A stretch of DNA of 5,100 nt from JBBRMQ01 sp038230775 (GCA_038230775.1 JBBRMQ010000276.1:1-5100), one strand, 5' to 3'. Shown: positions 1 through 5,100, counted from the stretch's first letter. Translations and numbers: made by a program. Notes: generated from the sequence alone by a model not told the origin.

Positions 1-339
1 CGGCTCTTTCGCCAGCCGATCTTCCATCGCGGCGGCGGTCCCGAACGCGGCGACGTCGAAGAGGTCCATCGACGTTTGCTTCGACAGGACGAGGTCCACG
101 ATCGGATTGGACCGGCCGGTGAAACCCTTCTCCGTTCCGATGAACAGCGCGACCATCGCAGCGGAGCGGCCATTCGGTGTCTTCGCATCCGCGAGCGACG
201 CATCGCGATCGAGCATCGTCCTCATGGTTGCGATGTCATTCGAGGCGATGGCCTTCAGAAACGCCGTCTGTTGGTCGGTCGCGCCAAGTGTGCAGTCAGC
301 CATCAGGTAGATCGCAAAAAACACGAGGACAGTCTTCAT
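1..339 (-). CDS. Exported ankyrin-repeat-like protein, partial (5' part only)
   Basis: The minus-strand frame opens with ATG at 339-337 and stays open to the left edge, giving the first 113 residues; the C-terminus lies outside the window. Residues 1-20 (MKTVLVFFAIYLMADCTLGA) look like a Sec signal peptide with probable cleavage after A20, so the product is likely periplasmic or secreted. Cys16 is not in a proper lipobox. Residues 24-67 (AFLKAIASNDIATMRTMLDR, then NGRSAAMVALF) follow the ankyrin helix-turn-helix pattern. A second unit seems to begin near residue 92 (LFDVAAFGTAAAMEDRLAKE). Ankyrin repeats usually mediate protein-protein contact, so no enzymatic role can be named. A GGAGG lies only 2 nt before the ATG, closer than the usual spacing, so the start rests mainly on the signal peptide. 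The gene is divergent from the sensor kinase gene and may share its control region. The ankyrin assignment comes from reading the pattern by eye. Confidence 0.72.
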   Translation of the reverse strand, partial: MKTVLVFFAIYLMADCTLGATDQQTAFLKAIASNDIATMRTMLDRDASLADAKTPNGRSAAMVALFIGTEKGFTGRSNPIVDLVLSKQTSMDLFDVAAFGTAAAMEDRLAKEP

Positions 340-425
340 GGCCTCCAACCTACGTCTATGAAGAAATCCGCGCATGTGCCGGTCGGCCTATTTGCGTGGC
401 GCGGAACAAGTGCCACCATGACGCC
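340..425. promoter_or_regulatory. Divergent intergenic region between ankyrin-like gene and kinase operon
   Basis: This 86-bp gap must hold the 5' signals of both divergent genes if each has its own promoter here. I see no convincing -35/-10 pair on either strand. A GGAGG (342-346, minus sense) sits just before the ankyrin-like start. On the plus strand only a weak GGAA (403-406) precedes the kinase, along with a three-codon ORF (418-429) that ends across the kinase start codon. Confidence 0.4.
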
Positions 426-1487
426 ATGATTCAGCAACGACTCGTTCGGTACGGCGGCCTCGTCGCGTGGCTGATGGTGGCCGTTCCGCTGCTCCTCAAT
501 CGTGCCGGGGCGGAAGGGCGGATGCGGAGCTGGACGATTGTCTATGTCCTTTTCGGCATCGCGTTCGCGTTGCACGATCGGCTGACTCCTCCGCAGCGGC
601 GAATGACTCGCGCGCTCGAAGTCGCGTGTGTCGTGGCGATCGTCCTGCTTCTCTGCGACGGATTCGAAGGAACACTGCTCGTCCTGGTTGCCCTGCAACT
701 CGGGCGTGACGAATCGCGGCGATTTGCGTTGACCTGGATCGGCGTGCAGACGGCGCTGCTCTTTGCGTCGATCGCCATCCACTGGACGCCGCGTGCCGCG
801 CTCATGCTCACGCCTCCGTACCTCGGCTTCCAGCTTCTCGCGTATCTGGTCCTCGAAGCGACGCGCCGCGAAGCGGAGGCGCGCGATGAGATCGGACGCG
901 TTCTGGCCGAAAGCGGTCGCATGGCAGAGCGTCTCCGCCTCGCGCACGAGCTCCACGACACCGCCGGCCACCACCTCGGCGCCCTCTCGCTGCACCTCGA
1001 GGCGGCGTTGCAACGGACGGAAGGCGCGACGCGCGAGTCGATCGCAACCGCACGATCGCTGGCGTCCAATCTTCTGGCCGAGATCCGGAGAATGGTCGCC
1101 GATCGCGCATCGGACGCTGAGGTCGCGCTCGATGTCGAGTTGCACAAGCTTGCGGCAGCGGTACCGCGACCGGCGATTCATCTGACGATTGCCAACGGGA
1201 TGCGGCTGAGCGATCCGGACCGCGCGCACGTGGTGATCCGCTGCGCGCAGGAGATCATCACCAACGCGGCGAAACATTCCGGCGCACAGAACCTGTGGTT
1301 GTCAGTCATCGCGGCTGCCGATGGCACGTTGCGCATCGATGCGCGCGATGATGGCGCCGGCGCTGCGACGCTGGTCGAAGGCGTCGGTCTGCGCGGAATG
1401 CGGCAGCGTGTCGAGAACTGTGGCGGCGAGTTCCGCATCGCGACGTCAGCCGGTTCGGGTTTCGGCGTCATGGCGATCGTTCCATGA
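426..1487 (+). CDS. Membrane sensor histidine kinase, NarL/DesK/LiaS type (HisKA_3)
   Basis: The 353-residue product is the sensor of a two-component pair. About five or six hydrophobic segments (roughly residues 11-25, 36-49, 65-77, 82-92, 101-119 and 125-143) form an integral-membrane sensor region with short loops, so the signal may be sensed in or near the membrane. A linker helix (145-170) leads to the HisKA_3 dimerisation region, where RLAHELHDTAGHHL (171-184) contains phosphoacceptor His177. The DxxxH motif (Asp178-His182) is associated in this family with phosphatase activity, so the protein is probably bifunctional. The HATPase domain shows an N box (Glu276, Asn280; TNAAKHSGA), a G1 box (DDGAG, 308-312) and a G2 box (GVGLRGM, 319-325), with the short ATP lid usual in the family. 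The frame is open further upstream, but that part has no domain character, so I chose ATG 426, just before the first membrane segment; its Shine-Dalgarno is weak. The gene overlaps the regulator gene by 4 bp. The ligand is unknown. Confidence 0.9.
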   Translation: MIQQRLVRYGGLVAWLMVAVPLLLNRAGAEGRMRSWTIVYVLFGIAFALHDRLTPPQRRMTRALEVACVVAIVLLLCDGFEGTLLVLVALQLGRDESRRFALTWIGVQTALLFASIAIHWTPRAALMLTPPYLGFQLLAYLVLEATRREAEARDEIGRVLAESGRMAERLRLAHELHDTAGHHLGALSLHLEAALQRTEGATRESIATARSLASNLLAEIRRMVADRASDAEVALDVELHKLAAAVPRPAIHLTIANGMRLSDPDRAHVVIRCAQEIITNAAKHSGAQNLWLSVIAAADGTLRIDARDDGAGAATLVEGVGLRGMRQRVENCGGEFRIATSAGSGFGVMAIVP

Positions 1488-2107
1488 TTCGGGTCTTCGT
1501 CGCGGATGATCAGGCCCTGGTTCGCGAGGGCATCCGCGCGCTGCTCACACTCGACGCGGAGTTGTTGATCGTCGGCGAGGCCGCGGACGGCGAAGAAGCG
1601 ATCGCGCGGATTCCTGGAGCGAAGCCCGATGTCGTGCTGCTGGACATCCGCATGCCGCGCAAGGACGGGCTGGATGTCCTTCATGAGCTGTCAGGATCGC
1701 TGCCGCCGACGATCGTCCTGACGACATTCGAAGACGCCTCGGTGACGCTGGAGGCGATCCGCTCCGGTGCGCGCGGGTTTCTGTTGAAGGATGTGTCGTA
1801 CGAGCAGCTGGTGCGCGCGATTCGCGCTGTTGCCGCTGGAGAGACCGTGTTCCATCCGGCGCTCACGCAGCGGCTCATCGAGAACCGGACGCATCTCGAA
1901 CCGATGGATCCAGCCGACCGGCTGACCGAGCGCGAAGTCGAAGTCGTACGCCTCATGGCCGGTGGCTTCAGCAATCGCGAGATCGCCCATGCCCTCGGTT
2001 GCGCCGAGGGCACGGCGAAGAACCACGTGTCGAATGTTCTCGCCAAGTTCGGCGTCCGCGATCGCACGCGCGCGGTACTGAAGGCGCTGGAGACAGGCGT
2101 GCTTTAG
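1484..2107 (+). CDS. NarL/LuxR-family response regulator
   Basis: This 207-residue protein is the partner of the preceding kinase; ATGA at 1484-1487 joins the kinase stop to this start, which implies translational coupling, and no separate Shine-Dalgarno is evident. The N-terminal receiver (about 1-120) has the acidic pair Asp8/Asp9, phosphoacceptor Asp54 in VVLLDIRMP, switch Thr80 and Lys102 in FLLKDVS, so all catalytic positions are present. A linker (about 121-145) leads to a LuxR-type helix-turn-helix. It starts at LTEREVEVVRLMAGGFSNRE (147-166) and continues with a recognition-helix region (GTAKNHVSNVLAKFGVRDRT, 176-195). Length and order match NarL-type regulators, which bind DNA as dimers after phosphorylation. 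Target promoters cannot be read from the sequence. The TAG stop is contiguous with a long inverted repeat. Confidence 0.95.
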   Translation: MIRVFVADDQALVREGIRALLTLDAELLIVGEAADGEEAIARIPGAKPDVVLLDIRMPRKDGLDVLHELSGSLPPTIVLTTFEDASVTLEAIRSGARGFLLKDVSYEQLVRAIRAVAAGETVFHPALTQRLIENRTHLEPMDPADRLTEREVEVVRLMAGGFSNREIAHALGCAEGTAKNHVSNVLAKFGVRDRTRAVLKALETGVL

Positions 2108-2168
2108 TGTGAGGACCGGCTTCAGCCGGTCGGCCGTCATCGTGACCGGCTGAAGCCGGTCCTCACAC
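2107..2168. repeat. Long inverted repeat with nested hairpins, REP-like
   Basis: Perfect 25-nt arms (2107-2131 and 2144-2168) are separated by 12 nt (2132-2143). Each arm also contains its own hairpin: GACCGGC-TTCA-GCCGGTC (2114-2131) and GACCGGC-TGAA-GCCGGTC (2144-2161). The element can therefore form either one long stem or two small ones, an arrangement like paired REP units. It starts on the last base of the regulator's stop codon. There is no T-tract directly after it, so it is more likely an mRNA-stabilising or dispersed repeat element than the terminator itself. Confidence 0.85.
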
Positions 2169-2178
2169 AGATACGAAA

Positions 2179-2202
2179 AAAGGAGGCGTTTCCGCCTCCT
2201 TT
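2179..2202. terminator. Bidirectional intrinsic terminator between convergent genes
   Basis: A perfect 10-bp stem (2179-2188 with 2193-2202) encloses a 4-nt loop. Read on the minus strand the loop is GAAA, a stable GNRA tetraloop, and the stem ends in six consecutive T (2181-2176), starting 29 nt past the Spy-like gene's stop: a classic terminator for that gene. Read on the plus strand the tail is TTTCTTGTATT, a weaker but usable U-rich tail for the kinase-regulator operon. Confidence 0.88.
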
Positions 2203-2230
2203 CTTGTATTCAACAGCTTGATGGATGAGC

Positions 2231-2665
2231 TTACTGCTTGTTCGCGTGACGTGCAGCCCGCTCACCCTTGAGCTGCTGCCACTTCGCGTTCTGGTCGCTC
2301 GTCAGGATCGAGGCGATCTTGGCGTCCTCAGCAGCGCGGATCGTCTTCATCTGCGCGCGAGCGGCATCGGCTGCGGGCTTCAGCGAGTCCATTCTGGCGG
2401 GGTCGTTCGCCTTCCTGGCCGCGAAGAAATCCATCATGGTCTGATGCGACTGCTCGAAGAACGCCTTGTTCCGAGCACGCGAGTCCTGCTTGATGGCCTT
2501 GAGCTGCGCCTTCTGGGCGTCGGTCAAGTTGAGCTCCTGCGCGATCTTCTTGCCGAAGCCGCCGCGCTTGCCCTCGTGACCCTCCCGGCCACCCTGGTGC
2601 GGTGCTGCGAACGCGATGGTCGCGCCGAGCAGCGTGACTGCTACTGCTGTTGTGAACTTCTTCAT
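2231..2665 (-). CDS. Spy/CpxP family periplasmic LTXXQ protein
   Basis: The product has 144 residues. A Sec signal peptide (MKKFTTAVAVTLLGATIAFA, cleavage probably after A20) sends it to the periplasm. A Gly/His/Lys-rich stretch follows (21-40), and then a largely helical, highly charged body. The two family motifs are present: LTDAQ (47-51) and LTSDQ (121-125), about 70 residues apart as expected. Family members such as E. coli Spy (161 aa) and CpxP (166 aa) act as ATP-independent periplasmic chaperones or dampen envelope-stress signalling; a chaperone-like role here is inferred from the family. ATG 2665 is chosen because it opens the signal peptide and has AAGGAGA (2677-2671) at good spacing. 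The frame is open well upstream, but that part is intergenic sequence including repeats. The gene is convergent with the kinase-regulator operon and has its own terminator; a possible ECF-type promoter lies at 2732-2761. Confidence 0.88.
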   Translation of the reverse strand: MKKFTTAVAVTLLGATIAFAAPHQGGREGHEGKRGGFGKKIAQELNLTDAQKAQLKAIKQDSRARNKAFFEQSHQTMMDFFAARKANDPARMDSLKPAADAARAQMKTIRAAEDAKIASILTSDQNAKWQQLKGERAARHANKQ

Positions 2666-2670
2666 GTTGG

Positions 2671-2677
2671 TCTCCTT
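2671..2677 (-). promoter_or_regulatory. Ribosome binding site of the Spy-like gene
   Basis: AAGGAGA on the minus strand leaves 5 nt before ATG 2665 (6 nt counted from the GGAG core). It is the strongest Shine-Dalgarno in the window and settles the choice of start over the long upstream-open frame. Confidence 0.85.
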
Positions 2678-2731
2678 GACTGGCGGGTCGTTGTTGTCGG
2701 TCCGGTCGGTTGAATGGTTGCCAGTCGGGAG

Positions 2732-2761
2732 ATAGACGCTCTGAGGGCGTCCGTTGTTTAG
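2732..2761 (-). promoter_or_regulatory. Candidate ECF-sigma-type promoter of the Spy-like gene
   Basis: On the minus strand CTAAAC (2761-2756) is followed after 17 nt by CGTCTAT (2738-2732). This resembles the AAC / CGTC core elements of many ECF sigma promoters, where a spacer of about 16-17 nt is usual. It would start a transcript some 55-60 nt before the Spy-like ATG. Envelope-stress control by an ECF factor would suit a Spy/CpxP-like gene, but the match is short and the -35 lacks the common GGAAC form, so this is tentative. Confidence 0.35.
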
Positions 2762-2788
2762 GGTCCGATCACGAATTGCACGGGGTAG

Positions 2789-2881
2789 CGCCACCGGCTC
2801 GGTGGCGGGACCGCCGCCGGCCCGGCGGCGATCGAAGGCGCCAGCGAGCCGCTGGCGGTCCCGCCGGCGAGGCCGCCGGCG
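2789..2881. repeat. Array of four adjacent GC-rich hairpins
   Basis: Four perfect stem-loops follow one another within 93 nt: 2789-2796/2800-2807 (8 bp, loop GCT), 2812-2818/2824-2830 (7 bp, loop GGCCC), 2839-2846/2850-2857 (8 bp, loop AGC) and 2862-2869/2874-2881 (8 bp, loop AGGC). The first and third stems differ at one position (CGCCACCG and CGCCAGCG). In addition, a 12-nt segment at 2804-2815 is the exact reverse complement of 2854-2865, giving an alternative long-range pairing that encloses hairpins two and three. No run of T follows on either side, so it is not an ordinary terminator. It looks like a structured dispersed repeat or a regulatory/replication-type structure; its function is unknown. 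Confidence 0.8.
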
Positions 2882-2933
2882 TTCCGGACGTAAGCTTGCA
2901 ATCCGACACGGCATGCATGCAGAGCTCGCATGA

Positions 2934-2963
2934 TGAACCAGCCAAAGCCATGAACCGGGTTCA
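2934..2963. promoter_or_regulatory. Paired TGAACC boxes and palindrome upstream of small gene
   Basis: TGAACC occurs at 2934-2939 and again at 2951-2956, 17 bp apart. The second copy forms one half of the perfect palindrome TGAACC-G-GGTTCA (2951-2963), which ends 21 bp before ATG 2985. It may be an operator or part of a promoter; TGAACC also resembles an ECF -35 box, with GATACG 16 nt downstream as a weak -10. Functional assignment is uncertain. Confidence 0.35.
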
Positions 2964-2984
2964 ACATTTGCTGATACGAACACC

Positions 2985-3266
2985 ATGAACGTGAAAACAC
3001 TGGAACCCATGCTTCGCGACGCGACGATCAAGGCCATCGACAAGGTGGGCGAGAAGCTCGCCGGTGCCGAGGTGGTGGCGGAGAACGCGGTGACGCGGCT
3101 GCTCTCGCGCTGGAACTCGCTCGAGCGCGAGGAAAAGGAAAACGTGGTCAGCATCGTGATCGCCACGGCCATCACCGCGGTCTCGGCAGTCGGCGCGCTG
3201 CGACGCGGAAAGAAGAACATCGTGAAGCGGGTCGCGAAGCGCGTGGCGAAGAAATACGCGGACTGA
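2985..3266 (+). CDS. Small single-pass membrane protein of unknown function
   Basis: I do not recognise this 93-residue protein. Residues 1-53 are charged and probably helical (IKAIDKVGEKLAGAEVVAEN and on to LEREEKEN). Residues 54-72 (VVSIVIATAITAVSAVGAL) form one likely membrane segment, and the tail (73-93) is strongly basic, with repeated Lys/Arg (RRGKKNIVKRVAKRVAKKYA). By the positive-inside rule the tail should be cytoplasmic and the N-terminal helix would then face the periplasm, although no signal peptide is seen; with acidic residues flanking the other side this topology is plausible but unproven. Codon use matches neighbouring genes and the composition is protein-like, which supports a real gene. 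No good Shine-Dalgarno precedes ATG 2985. It is convergent with the hybrid kinase and separated from it by an inverted repeat. Confidence 0.75.
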   Translation: MNVKTLEPMLRDATIKAIDKVGEKLAGAEVVAENAVTRLLSRWNSLEREEKENVVSIVIATAITAVSAVGALRRGKKNIVKRVAKRVAKKYAD

Positions 3267-3269
3267 CCG

Positions 3270-3365
3270 CTGTCATCCCGAGCGTAGCGAGGGACCGGTG
3301 TGGTCGGGTGGTGGTGCCCCGAACCGCCCACCCACACCGGTTCCTGGCTACGCTCGGAATGACAG
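3270..3365. repeat. Long imperfect inverted repeat between convergent genes, overlapping kinase stop
   Basis: Left arm 3270-3303 (begins CTGTCATCCCGAGCGTAGCG) and right arm 3332-3365 are reverse complements at 31 of 34 positions. Pairing resumes inward (3306-3312 with 3323-3329, one G-T pair), leaving a loop of about 10 nt. The left arm starts 4 nt after the small gene's stop. The right arm contains the last five codons and the TAG of the hybrid kinase. As a transcript from either strand it would form a long stem, so it may end or protect both convergent mRNAs, but no T-tract is present. Sequences of the TGTCAT(T/C)CCGAGCGTAGCGAGG kind are, to my general knowledge, common dispersed repeats in several environmental bacterial phyla. 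Confidence 0.88.
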
Positions 3366-5100
3366 GGCGATGACCTGCGCGACCTGCTCGGCCAGATCGA
3401 GCGGGTCAACCGGCTTGCGCAGCACGCGCTCGAAATCGCCGCGCGCGACGGCGACGTCCGTTCTCGCCGTGAGCGCGATCGCCGGAACGTGAGAGTCCTG
3501 TTCTCGAGCTCGTCGCATCATCGTCAAACCGTCGACCTCCGGCATCGAGATATCCGCAACGACCAGATCGTGATGCCCGCCCTTCAACGCGCGTAGCGCC
3601 TCATCAGCGGAGTGCGCGATCGTGACGATCGCGCCGCACTGACGCAGAACAGCGGAAACGAAATCGAGCGTCGCCTGCTCATCGTCGACGACGAGAATCC
3701 GCTTCTCGGCAAGATTCGGAAAGGCAACGGCGTCGGACGGCTTCCGCGGATCGACCGCGGCGGGTAGCTCGACGATGAACGTCGATCCGTTGCCGGGGCC
3801 TTCGCTCTGCGCGCGCACGGTTCCTCCGTGCAGCTCGACGAGATGGCGGACGATCGCCAGCCCGAGCCCGAGGCCGCCGTGTGCGCGGGTCGAGCCGCCA
3901 TCGGCCTGGCGGAAACGCTCGAACACGTGCGGCAGGAAGAATGGATCGATTCCGGCGCCGTCGTCGCGAACCGTGATTCTCGCCACTCCGGCATCGCGAA
4001 CCACACTCACTTCGATGTGGCCGTTGCGCTTGCCGAACTTCGCCGCGTTGGCCAGCAGATTCCAGATCACCTGCTGCAGCCGGCCGGCGTCGCCCTGCAC
4101 GATGCCGCTCCACCGCGCGGTGTCGACGTCGATCGTCATCGACTTCGCGGAGAGTGCCGGAGTCAATGCTTCGGTCGCATTGTCGATGACCGCACGCAGA
4201 TCCACCGGAACTCGTTCCAGACGGAACTTGCCGAGCACGATGCTCGATACGTCGAGGATGTCGTCGCTGAGCTTCGCCTGCGCGTGGGTCGAGTTCTCGA
4301 TCGCGTGAAGCGCCGTCTTGCGCGCTTCCTCGTCCAGATAGCCGAGGGCAAGCAGGCGTACCCAGCCGAGGGTGGCGGTCATCGGGGTGCGGAGCTCGTG
4401 GGAGATCGTGGCCAGGAATTCGTCTTTGGCCGTGCTGGCATTCACGGCGGTGCGGTAGAGCTGCGCGTTATCGATGGCGATGGCGACCCGGCGCGCGAGT
4501 AGCATCCCGAGCTCGATGTCGTGTTCGTCGTATCGCGCGGGCGTGGCCGATACGAACGTGATCGTTCCCAGCAGCCGGTCTCGCGCCTCGATTGGCACCA
4601 CGAGCATGGAGGCCGTGCCGAGGTCGCGCACCAGCGCGGCCTGCGACGGGTCGACGGTCAACTTGTTGATCGTATCGTCATCGGCCGTCAGAATGAACGG
4701 CCGCATCTTCTGGTAGGTTTCGACGACCTGCGCCGGTATGTCCGCTGGCGGCGGAATCGTCAGCAGCCGTTGCGCCGCCGCGTGCTTCCGCGGATCGGCG
4801 TGCACGACGGCCGCGCGGCGGCTCTCGCCGTTCGCATCGATGAGCGCGACGACGCACCAGTCCGCGAGCGACGGAACGGCCAGCTCGGCGGTCGCCTTGA
4901 TCGTCGCTTCGTAATCGAGGGAGGAGGCCAGCACCTCGCTCGCCCGCGCCGTGAAGCGCAGCGACTCCTCGGCGCGTTTGCGGGCGGTGATGTCGAGCGT
5001 GACGCCGCGCATGCCGACGGGCGCGCCCTTCTCATCGTGGATGACGTTGGAGTGCGATTCGCACCAGATCGCGCGCCCGTCCTTCGTAATCCAGCGAAAG
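3348..5100 (-). CDS. Hybrid sensor histidine kinase (PAS-GAF-HisKA-HATPase-REC), partial at 5' end
   Basis: The frame is open from the right edge to TAG 3350-3348, giving the last 583 residues; the true start is outside, and ATG 5012 is internal because clear PAS sequence precedes it. Counting from the first visible codon: residues 1-45 are the end of a PAS domain plus its PAC tail (GMRGVTLDITARKRAEESL, 29-47); about 50-215 form a GAF domain (LADWCVVALIDANGES; later MLLARRVAIAIDNAQL). HisKA has phosphoacceptor His234 (SHELRTP, codon 4398-4400) with the ExxT phosphatase motif. The HATPase has an N box (NLLANAAKF, Asn351), G1 (DDGAG, from Asp379), F box (FERFRQAD) and G2 (GLGLGL, about 409-414). 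The C-terminal receiver (467-582) has the acidic pair Asp472/473, phosphoacceptor Asp516 (ADISMP), Thr544 and Lys562. No membrane segment is visible in this part. The receiver suggests onward phosphorelay or self-regulation; no partner is adjacent. The final LSFRA and stop lie inside an inverted repeat. Confidence 0.93.
   Translation of the reverse strand, partial: FRWITKDGRAIWCESHSNVIHDEKGAPVGMRGVTLDITARKRAEESLRFTARASEVLASSLDYEATIKATAELAVPSLADWCVVALIDANGESRRAAVVHADPRKHAAAQRLLTIPPPADIPAQVVETYQKMRPFILTADDDTINKLTVDPSQAALVRDLGTASMLVVPIEARDRLLGTITFVSATPARYDEHDIELGMLLARRVAIAIDNAQLYRTAVNASTAKDEFLATISHELRTPMTATLGWVRLLALGYLDEEARKTALHAIENSTHAQAKLSDDILDVSSIVLGKFRLERVPVDLRAVIDNATEALTPALSAKSMTIDVDTARWSGIVQGDAGRLQQVIWNLLANAAKFGKRNGHIEVSVVRDAGVARITVRDDGAGIDPFFLPHVFERFRQADGGSTRAHGGLGLGLAIVRHLVELHGGTVRAQSEGPGNGSTFIVELPAAVDPRKPSDAVAFPNLAEKRILVVDDEQATLDFVSAVLRQCGAIVTIAHSADEALRALKGGHHDLVVADISMPEVDGLTMMRRAREQDSHVPAIALTARTDVAVARGDFERVLRKPVDPLDLAEQVAQVIALSFRA

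Larger units (their letters stand above)
2666..2984. other. 319-bp non-coding region between divergent genes
   Basis: No plausible gene is seen here; frames on both strands consist of repeat sequence. Going right from the Spy-like gene it holds: that gene's ribosome binding site (2671-2677); a leader of about 55 nt; a candidate ECF-type promoter (2732-2761) overlapping a GACGC/GCGTC hairpin (2735-2751); four adjacent GC-rich hairpins (2789-2881); a GCATGCATGC palindrome (2911-2920); and two TGAACC boxes (2934-2939, 2951-2956), the second inside the palindrome TGAACCGGGTTCA (2951-2963). Confidence 0.75.

Noticed and set aside
353..359. CGTCTAT on the plus strand as an ECF -10 for the kinase operon
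   Set aside because: No AAC-type -35 element lies 16-17 nt upstream.
177..425. Upstream extension of the sensor kinase frame by 83 residues (start at 177)
   Set aside because: The extension is Arg/Ser/Pro-rich with no domain or signal character and lies opposite the ankyrin-like gene's signal peptide and first repeat; ATG 426 directly precedes the first membrane segment.
336..1277. 313-codon minus-strand frame antisense to the kinase
   Set aside because: Its composition is Arg/Asp/His-rich without domain pattern, as expected from the complement of a GC-rich coding frame; the plus strand encodes clear kinase motifs.
1691..2140. 149-codon minus-strand frame antisense to the response regulator
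   Set aside because: It starts inside the inverted repeat (peptide TADRLKPVLT) and mirrors the regulator's codon structure; no domain is recognisable.
2225..2713. 162-codon plus-strand frame opposite the Spy-like gene
   Set aside because: Leu/Arg/Val-rich shadow frame; the minus strand has signal peptide, LTXXQ motifs, ribosome binding site and terminator.
2107..3365. CRISPR array or mobile element built from the intergenic repeats
   Set aside because: The repeats are inverted, unlike each other and not regularly spaced, and there is no transposase, integrase or cas gene in the window.
2666..3409. Long N-terminal extension of the Spy-like gene frame back to 3409
   Set aside because: It would run antisense through the small gene and across two repeats and bury a clear signal peptide inside the protein. 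The strong ribosome binding site at 2671-2677 fixes the start at 2665.
3828..4502. 224-codon plus-strand frame opposite the hybrid kinase
   Set aside because: It lies entirely antisense to the conserved HisKA and HATPase domains and shows no domain of its own.

Overview
This is a GC-rich stretch of bacterial chromosome whose genes encode exported or membrane proteins typical of a diderm (Gram-negative-type) bacterium: a periplasmic Spy/CpxP-like protein, a signal-peptide ankyrin-type protein and two sensor kinases. The codon bias, the mix of signalling genes and the dispersed GC-rich hairpin repeats between genes would fit Acidobacteriota or a similar high-GC, repeat-bearing phylum. That placement is an inference from general appearance; no rRNA or marker gene is present.

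Layout. Positions 1-339 (minus) hold the 5' part of an exported ankyrin-like protein that runs off the left edge. It is divergent, across 86 bp, from a two-gene operon on the plus strand: a membrane sensor histidine kinase of the NarL/DesK/LiaS type (426-1487) and its NarL/LuxR response regulator (1484-2107), joined by an ATGA stop/start overlap. The regulator is followed at once by a 25-bp-arm inverted repeat (2107-2168) and then by a bidirectional intrinsic terminator (2179-2202). From the other side the terminator serves a minus-strand Spy/CpxP-like periplasmic protein gene (2231-2665).

The 319-bp region 2666-2984 has no gene. It carries the Spy-like gene's ribosome binding site and a possible ECF-sigma-type promoter, an unusual run of four adjacent perfect hairpins (2789-2881), and palindromes and TGAACC repeats ahead of a small membrane protein of unknown function (2985-3266, plus). 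A third inverted repeat (3270-3365) lies between that gene and a large minus-strand hybrid histidine kinase (PAS-GAF-HisKA-HATPase-REC). The kinase runs off the right edge, and its stop codon and last five residues lie inside the repeat.

How the parts relate. The 426-2107 pair is a complete two-component system that probably controls transcription at promoters not identifiable here; the adjacent Spy-like gene and the ankyrin-like gene are candidate targets by position only. The hybrid kinase is a separate sensor with a C-terminal receiver, and no phosphotransfer or output partner is visible. No defence system, CRISPR array, transposase or other obvious new system is present. The most unusual content is the three structurally different intergenic inverted-repeat elements, two of which touch or supply stop codons.
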